A stretch of DNA of 46,380 nt from assembly GCF_000003815.2 (NCBI RefSeq), contig NC_049985.1, positions 14,595,963-14,642,342 on the forward strand. The letters are read 5' to 3'. The stretch comes from Branchiostoma floridae (taxonomy: Eukaryota; Chordata; Leptocardii; Amphioxiformes; Branchiostomatidae). The notes beneath the pieces were generated by a model. That model worked only from the letters and a program-made list of their open reading frames with translations. It had not been told where the DNA came from and made no database searches. This document shows positions 32,001 through 43,300 of this stretch, piece by piece; position 1 is the stretch's first letter; each line of letters opens with the position of its first letter. The position numbers and the translations under genes were made by a program.

Positions 32001-33291
32001 TTTCCTTGTATTACAGTGTCTTTAGTTGTTTTGCAAAATAGACAAATTTTGTAAATTCTGTTTGTTCAGGTTTGGTATCAGGTAGAAGTGAGATTCTCCA
32101 TCCCCCAGGGTTGAAGGAAGATGATGATGATGATGATGATGAGGAGGAGGAGGAGGAGGAGGAGGAGGAGAGTAAGACTGACTTTCTAGAAACTGTAGCT
32201 GGAGAAGGAGCCACAAATGACACAGTGGCATTTGGTATATCCCTATTTGGTCACGTATTTCTGTTAGTTATACAAATTGGATATCTAAGAATGCTCCATC
32301 GTTCCACTTTTCACCTCCCAAGGAGGTTTAACTTTCATATCCCCAATCTCTCTCAATCCTTCTCAATGCCAGATGACACATAAAAGGCTTGTTCCATGCT
32401 CTAACACAATTTGTCTTACCCCCTTCACTAATAAGCCCTTTCACAAAGATCAACACGCATGTTCGGTGACAGGAATTCTAGGTAATATGTCAAAGGTAAA
32501 GGCTGGAAAAATAAAACAAAACGTGCCTGGACGTTGTTATGTAAATAAAAACAATGGTCGAGACGAGGACTATTTTCAATTTTGGGGCCTTCTCTTTTGA
32601 CATATTACCTAGAATTCCTGCACATGAATTATGATCTCGAGGAAAGGGCTTATTTGCTGTGAGTATTGAGCTTAGGCAACTTAACACATGTATTACTAAC
32701 AGCACCATAGGCAAGGGATTCTCTGAATACATCTCTGTTTCAAAGCCAAACTTTTAGGCAATTTTCACAAGCTTACATTGTACTGAGTTGAATGTATTTC
32801 CTTCATAAATCACTTACTGTTAGATAGGGAACAGGCTTTGTGAAGCTTTCAGATAAAACTTCTAAAACTTTTATTCTTGTTTATTTTCAGTCCCTGATTA
32901 CATCCAACGCATGCCTTTGGAAAAGATCCTGGACAACGAAGATCTACTGGGTAAAATGAAAGTTAAGTTGGAGCGACGTGACAGGCACTACAGGAATATT
33001 GCAAGCTTCTATGGCCTAAAACATGATGAAGTGGATCATATAGAATTCATAGAACTTGCTAGCAAAGATTCTCCTTTCAAGGCAATCTTAGAAAAGGTCA
33101 TGTCTGAAAACGATACATCAGAAAACAAAGCATCAAAAAAGAAAATGTCTAAAAACAAAACAGTTGGAGAGCTTCTGCAGTACTGCAATGAGACAATAAA
33201 GAGAAGCGATGTAGTTCGTACAGTTGTGGACTATTTTGTAAAAAATAACAGGAGAATCAGGAAAATGACATGGTTGAAAAAGAGGATGTGA
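26008..33291 (+). CDS. TNF receptor superfamily member with mucin-like stalk and C-terminal death domain
   Basis: Type I death-domain receptor, 603 aa. Exons: 26008..26127, 27962..28058, 28563..28755, 29196..29602, 30112..30267, 30654..30785, 31113..31187, 31727..31792, 32070..32234, 32891..33291; all borders GT-AG, phases consistent. Signal peptide: MKTFRRSVLFVLFVVTFILA. Cysteine-rich repeats in exons 2-4 (CPWYHYPVSQGKCAPCEC; DGRINGCQVCTDCGQRGFQT). The end of exon 4 encodes a Thr/Ser/Pro stalk with several N-glycosylation sequons. Membrane segment about 280-301, then a basic stretch. Exons 6-9 encode an acidic disordered tail with an Asp7/Glu10 run. Exon 10 is the DD (LLGKMKVKLE, TVGELLQYCNETIKRSDVVRTV in outline), close to the DD of the upstream Ig-DD gene. 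An alternative donor at 32172 would shorten exon 9 in frame. Introns hold several MITE-type repeats. The ligand is unknown. Confidence 0.87.
28409..28513. repeat. MITE-like element, family 4
   Basis: It begins CGCCAAAAAGCATTTACTCA and ends TGCTTTTTGGCA, the inverse. It contains AAGCAATTGGATATGATTTT and AAACGTTTCAGA, blocks shared with 37264..37536 and 41444..41622. It lies in intron 2 of the second DD receptor, ending about 50 bases before exon 3. Confidence 0.75.
29780..29957. repeat. Palindromic MITE-like element, family 1 copy d
   Basis: It starts TAATCTCCAAGCAGATCCTA and ends GATCTGCTTGGAGATTA. The interior matches the copy at 2101..2266 in inverse orientation (GCCGGCTTAGGAGTGTGTTT against its counterpart). 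It lies in intron 4 of the second DD receptor. Confidence 0.8.
31238..31442. repeat. MITE-like element, family 3 copy a (TACTGTAAATGCA ends)
   Basis: It begins TACTGTAAATGCA and ends with the exact inverse TGCATTTACAGTA. The interior is built of TACCGCGAAAT/ATTTCGCGGTA-type units (CGCTACCGCGAAATGAAATC). A partial copy is at 44824..44928. It lies in intron 7 of the second DD receptor. Confidence 0.85.
32430..32654. repeat. MITE-like element with AATAAGCCCTTTC ends
   Basis: The outer ends AATAAGCCCTTTC and GAAAGGGCTTATT are exact inverses. A second inner inverted pair, GGAATTCTAGGTAATATGTC against GACATATTACCTAGAATTCC, is a perfect 20-bp match. It lies in intron 9 of the second DD receptor, about 240 bases before the DD exon. 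Confidence 0.8.
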
Positions 33292-33503
33292 CAGATGTAA
33301 ATGCAGATAGCCAGTCAGACGAAATGGAAGAATGCTGCAAAAGAGACGATGTAGATAGTGAGAAGAAAGAACTAGAGCTACAAAGTACTGATGATGATGA
33401 TGTAGCTGACGGAATCATGTCAGAGCAGTCTGTAGGAAAGGAAAAGTTAGGAATTTGTGACTCAAACAGGGAGACTTTTGAACTGGTAGATATGCAGCCA
33501 TGA
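33252..33503 (+). other. Acidic open frame overlapping and following the end of the DD exon
   Basis: In a different frame from the annotated C-terminus, 83 codons run from GAG 33252 to a TGA ending at 33503, with strongly protein-like composition (ENQENDMVEKEDVTDV, DSEKKELELQSTDDDD). The receptor frame itself turns basic (NNRRIRKMTWLKKRM) and ends at 33291. The two frames are separated by the 14 bases 33238..33251, which begin GT and end AG. This could be a true longer tail used by an alternative allele or transcript, or a chance frame. Confidence 0.45.
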
Positions 33504-35081
33504 TGGAATAATACATGGTTAGCCAAAGCGGGTAAATTTTATGGATGACATCAGTGCACATTGATCTTCACCTGATTTTGAAACAAAGAAATAGAAATTC
33601 TATTCCCTATGCTTGTGTAATAGCCCTGAGTGTACTTGTGGAAGTGACACTAGTGAGGTAGTCATGGGTGTACATGTAGTTGTAGAAACAAGACAAGTGT
33701 TGTAGTTTACTTCCCAACCAGAAATTAGACTCCCTCACAGCTTTTACTTAATTTTGCCCTTCTTTGTTTTGCCCTTCTTGTTTTGCCCTCTTGCATCAGA
33801 TTTTGAGTCTATAGATGACGTCATCCATAAAATATACTTTTTGAGTTAGAGATAGGAAGCTTGTGTGCCATTTTGCATTACAGGAGAAGAAGAAAAGAAA
33901 TAGGTGTAACTTCTTCATGGCAAAACTTTGACACGTTTTTAAAATCATGAATCAAAATTTGCCACCATTTTACAAGGAATTTCTACTTAGTAATTTTACC
34001 TGATTGCAGATTTTAAGGATTTTGAGGCTGCAGTTTAGTATGATAATATGGTTAAAACAAGTATCACTATTGATGAGATATTTTCCTGTATCTCCATCAG
34101 CAAACTGGCTGTTGTTTTATCAGAATTGATGAACCGAAATCATGATATTTTAAGGGGACACTGTTCAAAGATGTATATTCTATTAACATTCCCACATTCA
34201 CATGTAGAAAGGAAATGTAATTTTCCTTCACTTGAACATATTTGTAGTATATTGGGGACTTTTAAAAGATATGTACATATAATGAAATCAAGGTGAATAC
34301 CTTTATAATTTGAATGGTGTAAATCTCTATTTGGTTGATTTATATCAGACATGAAATCTCCATTTGTACTTTTGTAAAAAAAAGTTTTTGTGAGTACAAA
34401 TGTTGTATCAGTTATCCAATGGTTAATTTGATAAGGGCAATTTCTCTACACTTGTTTATGCTGATTGTGATGTACTTAATTTTGTATAATTTCTGGTGTA
34501 CTCATTATAGGCTAATTGGTATGTCAGCCGATAGCTCTTAATATGTAAATGAAGATATTGTATGTTGATATCCCTATGGATTTTAGATGTAAATATTTGT
34601 TATTTGATCACTGAAGGGATTGCCAAGCAATGCTTTGTAGTATTTCAATCTATGTTCTTGAACGAGATTTTTGCTACATGAAGATCACATCTCGTGGATG
34701 CATGTATCTATGCATTAAGTGTACATTTTGTGTATTAAGACAAAATAGTATCTCATATATTCAGCCAAGCTTGTAGATTGTGCCTTTCATGCCAGTTCAA
34801 AACTGGAATGATTTATTTGTAGGAATACAGTAATGGAATTGGAAGCAATGTGCTCTCATGTCATTCTTTTACAATGTTAATTGAAGCAAAATGCTGGCTG
34901 TTTAAAAAAAGTACACTACACTATTATGATGGTAACGTCATTTGATCTACATCCATGTAAACTGTTATATTGTGTTTCTTACAACTTTTAAGGCCTTACA
35001 GTTTAGGAAGGGCACGTAAAAACATGTCTCAGGAAAAGCATTGAAAAAGTATGAACATAATCCATCAAATCAGCAGGATAT
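33504..35081. other. Intergenic between convergent receptor genes
   Basis: AT-rich, with no exon or strong repeat seen. It should contain the 3' UTRs of the plus-strand DD receptor and of the minus-strand DD-less receptor. A minus-strand AATAAA at 34812..34817 is a plausible signal for the latter, about 265 bases past its stop. Confidence 0.5.
34812..34817 (-). terminator. Candidate polyadenylation signal of DD-less receptor A
   Basis: TTTATT on the plus strand is AATAAA on the coding strand, 265 bases downstream of the stop codon at 35082. Motif-only evidence. Confidence 0.3.
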
Positions 35082-38000
35082 TTACACAACGATCGCGAGC
35101 TCTGCAGAAAGAAACTCATTATTTTCCGAACTTGACAGCGGCTCCACGAGTGCCAGATCCTCGGGTGTTTCCTGTTCTTGTAAAAGTACGTTTTCCCTGT
35201 CATACCTCTCAGCATCACGCTTAACGTAAAGACAGAAAATCCCAAGAACCGTAACTACTAAGACGGCTAATGCGACACCAAGTGCTGTTGGTGGTACAGG
35301 ACTTCGAGTTACGCGCTGTTCTGTGGAAAAATCTGCACTAGTATTGGCTGGCGGTGTGATGAAAATAGGTTGTTGAGCCGTCTGTGCAGTCCTTGCGTAT
35401 ACAGATGTTGTTCTTGTGTCGTTTGGAGGAGGCCATTTTGTCGGTGACGTCCTTGAGGAGATGAAGTGAAATTCTGAAGTTGTTTGATAAACTTCTGACG
35501 TTCGTTTTTGCCTCTCCTCTGATGACTCCATGTCAGACCGTGTAGTTCTCTTTGGCAGAAATTTTGTTGTGGTGCTTTCTCCTGTAAAACAGGCATGAAT
35601 ATCATTGTGTCAATATTGGCTATACAGAATTCCAAAAGACACCAAAAAATCATGACAATTCGTTTACACGTTCTTGAGTTACTTTCGTTCAAACTTTGAA
35701 ATAAAATCGGCCCCTGTAGTCCCAGAAAAGCTGGAACGTACTCTCTGTCCCAAGAGCTATTAGCAATCTACCGCTCACAAATCACGACTACAGCATGTCC
35801 AGAACACGAGATATAAAAAGCGGAAGTTCCACAGCAGTACTTTAGCAAGCCGCTAGGGGGCCTTAATCGACATTGACCTCCGTTTTCCCGACTCCTACCC
35901 ACCTACTAAATATCGTCAGGATCCATTCAAGGCTTCTCGAGTTAAATGCTTTTCACACACTCAGACAGATAATCACGCCGAAAACAACCTTTTAGGCAAA
36001 GGTGAAAAGACGGTAATGATCATGGCAAACGTGATCACCTTTGGATAAACTGGAATGTTCCATGTTGTCCAGGGGTGGAGGGTAGGGAGGGTCTATGATT
36101 GGTCCGCACTGAAAGCCAGGTTTCACCCCTGTGACGTCACACTCAGTTTCATGATCGGCAATGTTCGGGTACTCGGGAAAACACCAAGAACAACGATCAC
36201 AGTCCCCGGTAATGTCGTTATAGAAATAACCTGAAAATCAGTTAAGAGCTCAGTTAAGGTTGGAAAATACATTGTTGGTCCTTACATGCATTTTTCTAAA
36301 GAAACAATTCTCTTGCCAAAATGAAGATACTCAAGCAACTAGAGTTCCACGACCCCATACCTTCGCCAAATATTCCTACCTTTCTTTACAACTGCTGCTT
36401 TAATTGTTTATCATTGATTATGCAAATAAGGTTCTTATTTACATAAATTGTATCAGTTGATCATTTCCTCTACCAGACACCAGACGTACACAATCTATGT
36501 TAAGAAAGAAGGCTTTTATCGCATTTTCATAATTTATGCAAATGAGCCCCTCATTTGCATAATTAATGTTCAACGATGTTCACCCGTACATAACTTCCAA
36601 ATGCTACAAGTAAGAAGTTACTGTCATTTACGACAATAAAATTGTAGCATTTTCTCATTAATTATGCAAATTAGGTATTTATTTTGCATAATATATATCA
36701 ATCAATATTCTTCTCCTTCTCAGTTACAGGTGTCACATGTTGCAATGGTCCCATACTGGAACTGAGCATGTTCATAAAATTTCATAATTAATCATGCAAA
36801 TTAGATAAATATTTGCATAATTAATATGTCATTATATGAAGCATCACTTAAGCTATCCACATACCAAAAATCATAACAATTCGTTAACCCCTTCTTGAGT
36901 TATTCCCGTTTAAAGTCTGACACTAAACCCGCCCTGCAGTTCCAAAACAAGCCACCAGGGGGCCCAAACCTACACCACTTACTCTCGGCATCAAGAGCTG
37001 TCTACCATTAAAAAATCATAGCCGCAGCATGTTTAGAACTCGAGATTTCAAACCAGGAAGTTCCGCTGCAGTACCGTAACAGGCTTCTAGGGGGCCCAAA
37101 ATCTAATCGTTTCCAGGTCTCATCAAGACCTACCCACATACCAAATATCAATACAATCCATCCAGGCGTTCTTGAGTTATCCTGGTCTTCTACATACATA
37201 CAAACAAACAAACAAACGCTACCCAAAATATAACCTTCTCGGCGAAGGTAACTAGATACGATTTGGGTAACAGACGTTTCATATAGTATCCACTATCTTA
37301 AATCAGTGACTCTGAGTAGATGAGGAAGAAACTGTTTTTATAGCCTACATATCAATGCAAAAGAGTTGAAGACAACTTTGGATGTCCAATAGGAAACAGG
37401 GTAAGACAAAGTCAAACTGAAGACAATTTGGATTCCAGCGTCAGTGTCACTAACGAAAGATAGTGGATATTATCTGAAATGTCTGACTGTTTCCAAAACC
37501 ATATCCAGTTGCTTGAGTAACAGTGCTTTTTGGCGTATATTATTACCTGGATGTCTAACCTTAATCATGAAAATACAAAACACAATTTTTTTGTTTCACT
37601 TTCGATGACAATCTGAGTTGGCAAATATGAAATGGCGACCACTCGTACGTACAGACGTTAGACATTAAGATGTTTGTAAAAAGTATTTTACCAATTAGGC
37701 AAAGTCCACATTTGCTGTTTTTGGTAGGCGTGCACTCCCTCTTGGTCAGCTCGTGGGTAGCACAAACTGAGCACGCTTCACAGCGCCTCCAACTGCTGGA
37801 TGTTCCCGAAAACGTCCTCCCATCGACGCACACTTCACACACCGTGTCTGCGTACTCTGTACACTCCACAGACACACCATAGCCGGGAGGACACTTGGAA
37901 CAGTTCTCACAGACCAGTTTGCCGTCTGAGTCGACGGTCTTGTACTTTCGTCCATGTCCGCGGCATTGGATATCTGAGGAAGAATCCAGTGTTGTCGTTG

Positions 38001-39120
38001 GCAAAGCATGAAGCACCCGGATTGAAAGAACAGCGACCTATGAATTATGATGATAACAGAAAAGAAACATAGCTTCAGAATGCGAACTCAAGTTATGAAT
38101 TATCCATGTTAAGGTTTCAATCCAACAGAATTTCGTAACATTCAAACTGATTAGCCTGAGTCCCTTAGCCTTAAATGTTGCTTATACTTGCGAATGCTCC
38201 TAACACGTGACCGAAAACTAAGTGGATGTGCCTTTCATTTTAGTATGCCACGTAAGTAATCCACGCCCATTATTATATAATTAGCTAATTGGTCTGGTCA
38301 TGGTAACTTAGTGGCGTATAGAACCTTACCAGACTACCACATTATCTATACTATATGTGCTTAATGAGGTTGTCTCTATGCGGGTTTCTTTCTACAACGG
38401 TGTCCACGCACGGAAGAACACTAAAATATACGTGATTTGTACGTTTTCTCTAGTACAATGTGCTCTATACATACAATGCACACCTGTAAACCTTGTACAC
38501 GTAGCTTGTACGTGCTTTCCTTTGTTTACTAACGTTAGTGGTATCGATCGCTGTAAATGTATATAGAACAGACCAATATGTGCCAACGTGGATCGTTCCC
38601 TATTCAACAAATGTGAAAGGTGGCTCGACAATGAAATCGTCTTTTGTAATTCCGAATTTACCCATGGAATATAGACTCAGGGCAGCACTTAAGTTCGGCT
38701 TTATGTTCAACTAAACCGTGACAACGAGCTTTAAAAATAGTGGTTCTTCAAGTTCAGTCGGGGGCCACCATTATTCTCACACGAGGTGTTGCTAAGCCAT
38801 AGCGTGCCACGCATGTTTACACGTTTGCAGTTATATTGAACATGTATATGCAAGGCATATCCGCCCTAGCTGACGACATAGACACATACTATAGCCTTTA
38901 GACATGTAAATATTCTGTGTTATGCTCTACAAATTCTAGAAGAAAGTTCCCGCCATAATAATACCATGGACGTCCATGTCAAACATCGCTTTTGTTAGTG
39001 CTTAGTAACTAACCCATATCAGGTTACAGTAGCACAGTACTTGTGTTAGGGAACGACAGTACACCTTCAACTACGGTATATGCTTACCACAAAACACCGA
39101 GAGAAACACCTGTCCACCAT
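35082..39120 (-). CDS. TNF receptor superfamily member without death domain (paralogue A)
   Basis: Type I receptor of 356 aa. Minus-strand exons: 39088..39120, 37692..38037, 36039..36230, 35082..35581, phases 0, 1 and 1. The signal peptide is split (exon 1 MVDRCFSRCFV, exon 2 VAVLSIRVLHA). Exon 2 carries two to three cysteine-rich repeats (CRGHGRKYKT, CENCSKCPPGYGVSVEC, CEACSVCATHELTKREC). Exon 3 adds a last unit with GDCDRCSWCFPEYP. A Thr/Pro stalk leads to a membrane segment at about 289-310 (ALGVALAVLVVTVLGIFCLY). The cytoplasmic tail is only about 45 residues, acidic, has no DD and ends AIVV, a possible class II PDZ ligand. The gene at 40318..43526 has the same exon plan and a clearly similar ectodomain, so the two are tandem duplicates. 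It may be a decoy or a TRAF-type receptor; no clear TRAF motif was seen. Introns 2 and 3 carry dispersed repeats. Confidence 0.86.
35620..35990. repeat. Dispersed 'contact-repeat' family, copy in intron 3 of paralogue A
   Basis: It shares AAATCATGACAATTCGTT, AAATCACGACTACAGCATGT, CACGAGATAT, GCAAGCCGCTAGGGGGCC and CATTCAAGGCTTCTCGAGTT with the unit at 36840..37250. Relatives occur at 6310..6480, 44580..44830 and 46140..46330. It is non-coding and its class is unknown. Confidence 0.6.
36337..37255. repeat. Large dispersed repeat in intron 2 of paralogue A
   Basis: It starts near AGAGTTCCACGACCCCATAC, continues through an AT-rich part full of TTATGCAAAT units, then the 'contact' part (GCAGTTCCAAAACAAGCCAC, AACAGGCTTCTAGGGGGCCC), a CAAA microsatellite (37200..37217) and the end CTTCTCGGCGAAGGTAA. 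Parts recur in inverse at 13560..13850 and in direct form at 35620..35990. This looks like a long non-coding transposable element with a tandem tail. Confidence 0.6.
37264..37536. repeat. MITE-like element, family 4 copy in paralogue A
   Basis: The left part (AGACGTTTCATATAGTATCC) and right part (GGATATTATCTGAAATGTCT, then AACCATATCCAGTTGCTTGA and GCTTTTTGGCG) are inverse to each other and match the ends of 41444..41622. It lies in intron 2 just after the larger dispersed repeat. Confidence 0.65.
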
Positions 39121-40317
39121 GATTCCTACTAGGCTGTTCCTAGTTTCGTCCCCTTGCTTTTTCTGACGAGGAAATGCCTCAGGGTTGAATAGCACGCCCC
39201 TTCTTGCGTTACATGGCTGAACAATACAGTCTTCGAAACTCAATCTGGGGCTTTCCGATTATTTCGGGTGTATGTAATTTCTGCGCATGCCTGAGAATGT
39301 ATGCGCTTTGAAAATGGCGCTTGTGCATGGGTTTGCAAAAGCTCCAGCATAGCTCTATTATTCTCCAAACAGAGGTTGGATCTCGAGGATAACAGTGGCC
39401 AGGATGTTTATAGGCTAGCTCGCTCCCCTCGGGGTAAAAATTTTGGCCACTGTGACCCAACCTCTGCTTGGAGATAAATACAGCTCTATATATATCTGGT
39501 AAAAACGATGTAATGTCGCGTTTACAACAGACAGTTGATCAGTGACTTGAATAATAATTTGTGTCAGTCAAACTTGTCGGATTTGAAGTTTTGTCCGATC
39601 GGACCGGAAAACTTAAAAGTAAAACTAAATCCGGTCACCCTCTAGTTCTACTAAGATCCCTTGAGATTGTAACGTTAATTACTCGTAAAGAAATAGTCTG
39701 ATCATTTGTGAAATTTAAGTCCTTTATTGTAAGGAAAAAATAAAAGTGACTTTATTGGCAACATACATTTCTACAAAGGTTTCAACCATTCAACATGGAA
39801 GATGCGAAGTTAAGAAACAAAATAAATAGGAGCTTACAGGCCCTGTGAGTACAGTTACAAAGACGACCACACCGATGATTATACCACATAGCATCTCATA
39901 AAATAGTATTATGATACAAGTAAGAAATATATCTGTATTAAACCATAGATGAATGCATTTTGATATTAATATTTTCTGTCTTTGACTACAATTCACCCAC
40001 ACACTCGCGCCCATCCTAACACTTGTGTTGGTGTTTCATTGTGAGTGTGAGGAGTATGAATGCATCTAGAGAGAGGGCTGCGTAGGGTTGATGTAGAAAT
40101 TTCAGGCCAAATTTTGATGTTTTTCCTTACGTTACTACTCAGAATACATGAAGTTGAAGCTAACATGTTCTAATCTAAATCTTAGTTACATTGTAGTAGA
40201 GTAAGTAGACTAATCTAAATTCTCGCGGGCTTAATTTTTCCGTGTCGCTTCAATTGTACAATTGTACAAACTGTCATGTACGTAGGCACTGTGTGATTCA
40301 GTTGACTTTGTCACTTA
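39121..40317. other. Intergenic between the tandem DD-less receptors
   Basis: About 1.2 kb holding the promoter of paralogue A and the 3' UTR of paralogue B. No exon is seen. It contains a palindromic repeat at 39351..39485 and minus-strand AATAAA candidates near 39723 and 39752. No clear TATA box for paralogue A was found. Confidence 0.5.
39351..39485. repeat. MITE-like element with CTCCAAGCAGAGGTTGG ends
   Basis: It begins AGCTCTATTATTCTCCAAAC and ends with the inverse TTGGAGATAAATACAGCT. The inner parts TAACAGTGGCCA and TGGCCACTGT are also inverse. The outer ends resemble the gap-interrupted element at 7516..8077. It lies 230 bases upstream of exon 1 of paralogue A, in its likely promoter region. 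Confidence 0.75.
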
Positions 40318-43300
40318 TCAAATGATAACAGTCGACATTGTGTTTTGAAAGGACGGAGCTTCATGGTTTTCTACCAAAGGGGTTTTGTCCGTCGGACTCT
40401 CCGAAACCGTCAACTCTATCAAACCTTCATTTCCTTTCACAAGACAGGCTCTTTTCCGACTCTTGATAGAATACACAACCAAGATTACGACGATTAAGAT
40501 TAAAACTGCCACAGCGATACCAACAACAACAGCGCCAACAGGCAAGGCTGAAGGACTTGTGTTCTGATGATCTTGTCCCGACTGACCAGCCAGCAGCCCA
40601 TTGGACACTTCGATTCGAGGCGCCGGAGACACCTGTGGCGTGCGCATGGGCACTGGCCCTCTGAGACGTTCAGTGGTGATGTCTTTGGAGACTGGGGGAG
40701 TATCAGTCGATGTACAATGTGTCGTCAAGTCTAGCTCTTTGTTGGCTCCATGTGAGTGGTCTTCTTCACCCACGTATTCAACAAGGTGATGATACTCTAG
40801 TCGCTCTATTTTGAAAGAATTGCATGGAAAAAATTATCATAAATAATATTAAGCTAAAAAACATCTTAGACCAAGACCTAACCAAGCAAAGTGGTTTCTT
40901 CTAAAACAATCAAGTTTAAGATGACAGCAACATTCAATGTCTTCCTACTCCCACATATCTTTGTAGTTTTGGGGGTATTAAGATGACATAAACGTCTTTC
41001 TATTGAAGAGCCATTCGTATACGTATTGCTCTGGAGTCAAAACAAAGAACATTACTGCTCCGGAGTAAGAGTAGCCTGGGCACCATCCGATTTCTACCGG
41101 CCGCTCCTTGGCCTTGCACTCGCTGCCCTCAATTTTTTTTAAAGGACAGGTACCCAGACTAGAGTAAGAGTACGGAGAAGACAGTACCTGTCGGATGACC
41201 TGTTCCCTCCGTTGTAAGATGCATGTGTTCCTGCGGAGGAGGGTAAGGCGCATCGATGATTGGCGCACACTGGAAGCCTGTGGCCACCCCCGTCACGTTA
41301 CACTCGCTCACGAAGTCGGTGATAGCCGGGTATTCAGGATAACACCAGGAGCAGACATCACAGTCTCCTGTTATCTCGTTATGGAACCAGCCTGCAAGTA
41401 CATGTATGTGTATTGCTCCTGAGTAAAACGTTTAACATCACATGCCAAAAAAACGTTACTCAAACAACTGGATATGATTTTGGAAACGGTCAGAAGCGTT
41501 TCAGAAAGTATCCATAATCACTCGTCAATGTCACTTACGAAAGATAGTGGATACTATATGAAACGTCTGACCGTTTCCAAAATTATCCAGTTGCTTGAAT
41601 GTGTACGTAACTACTTTTTGGCGTGTCTTATTACCTAGACTCTTCTAAACTTAATCGACGTGTTAACGTCACATGTTGTGTGTGCCGTTTCAATAATACC
41701 TTCGAAGGCATATCATCGCTGTAACAAGATCCTAAAATGAACTAATTAAATGTCTACAAAACGGTAAATTTTAACAAATGTGTCCCACCTGTTTCACAAG
41801 AGCCGCATCTCCCATTCCTGGCTGGGGTACACTCTCGTCTCCTCACTTCGTGGGCAGCACATTGGACGCACGATTCGCACCGCCTCCATGGACTGTCAGT
41901 ACCAGAGAAAGTCTTCCCCGGCTCGCAGGGCTCACACACCGTGTCCTGGTACTCTGTACACGGTCTCAGGACGCCGTACCCGGGAGAACAGGAGGAACAG
42001 GGTACGCACACAGGGTTCCCGTCTCCGTCAAACGTTTTGTACTTCCGACTGTGCCCCCTACACTCGACGTTTGGTGTAGCAGGTGTCGTCTGAGATGTAG
42101 CGGACACAATGTCGACCAGCAATATCAGGATCACAAGCTGAAATGTCCAAGACTAGATTGATTAGATAATGAAGACTTTGATTGCGTCACACGTGATGTT
42201 GGAAAGGAATGTCCTTTTTTTTGTTCAGTTTGATCAGGGATAAAGAATCGTCTTGATTGATGTTATCAATTGAAGCTATAAGGCCTTACATATGGACACA
42301 AAGTCCACCCTTAATTTTTCTTTAAACCTTCTAATCATTTTGTCCTAAATTTTTTCAATGTTTTCCCAGCTGGTGCTGCCCCGCCCATAAGCCAAAAGGT
42401 ATGGACGGCGCACTCTTCGTTTAGCTCACAAAGTACGGTTATGTATAGATTTATGTACCTAAATATAACAACCAAACTGTCTCAATTAATCAATTTGCCT
42501 AAATCTGTGTCGATTAATGGAAAAAATATCTAAGGCTATTATTAGTATACATCATATACAGATACACTATACTGTGTGAGTGCGAACAAAGGCCTTTATC
42601 GTTAAGGGGGGGTCAAAGGTCGAAGCAAACGAACAAACCTTACGTTGGTAGTAAATATGGGTTTACGGTATGTACTTCCGTGTACATATGAAGGGTCGTC
42701 ATGCTCTATTTCCAATCGTGGATAGCCACTGATAGCTAAGAGTCTAAGCTGACATACATAATAGCACATTTCCCCATTCCGACCTGCCCCATGGCTTCGT
42801 GAGCCGACCAGGAAGTGTTTGGTCCGCCGAAATCAAAACAAACTCTTGCGGAAAGTACCTAAAACTCGCTTTTGTGTTTACCACTCTAAATGTTGTGGTC
42901 CAAACGATCAACGTTATAATTCATGGCACCCTAATTTCAATGCCAGTTTACGAGTAGAAGCAAACGTTCTGCTTTCACTTTCGGCTACGATCGTTACGTT
43001 ACGCCTTTGTTATATTGGCGGGGAATTTAGCAGGTGGGCGGTTGCATGACATGGGCTATATTTAACCAACATGTTCAGACACTTCCCCATTACTTAACTC
43101 GGCTTAACGGTAACGTAATATGATCTGCTTTCAACCGAAATGTTTCCTCATTTCAGTCACATATCATTAGTGCTTCGAAGGTGGTACAACAAAGAAGACA
43201 GTGTTGTTCGCCGTTGCACCACAGACATAACATAACATATGTTACTGTTGTTCCGTCGCTATGCCTCGATACTAATCCTTAAAATTGAAGCCTTACGCTT

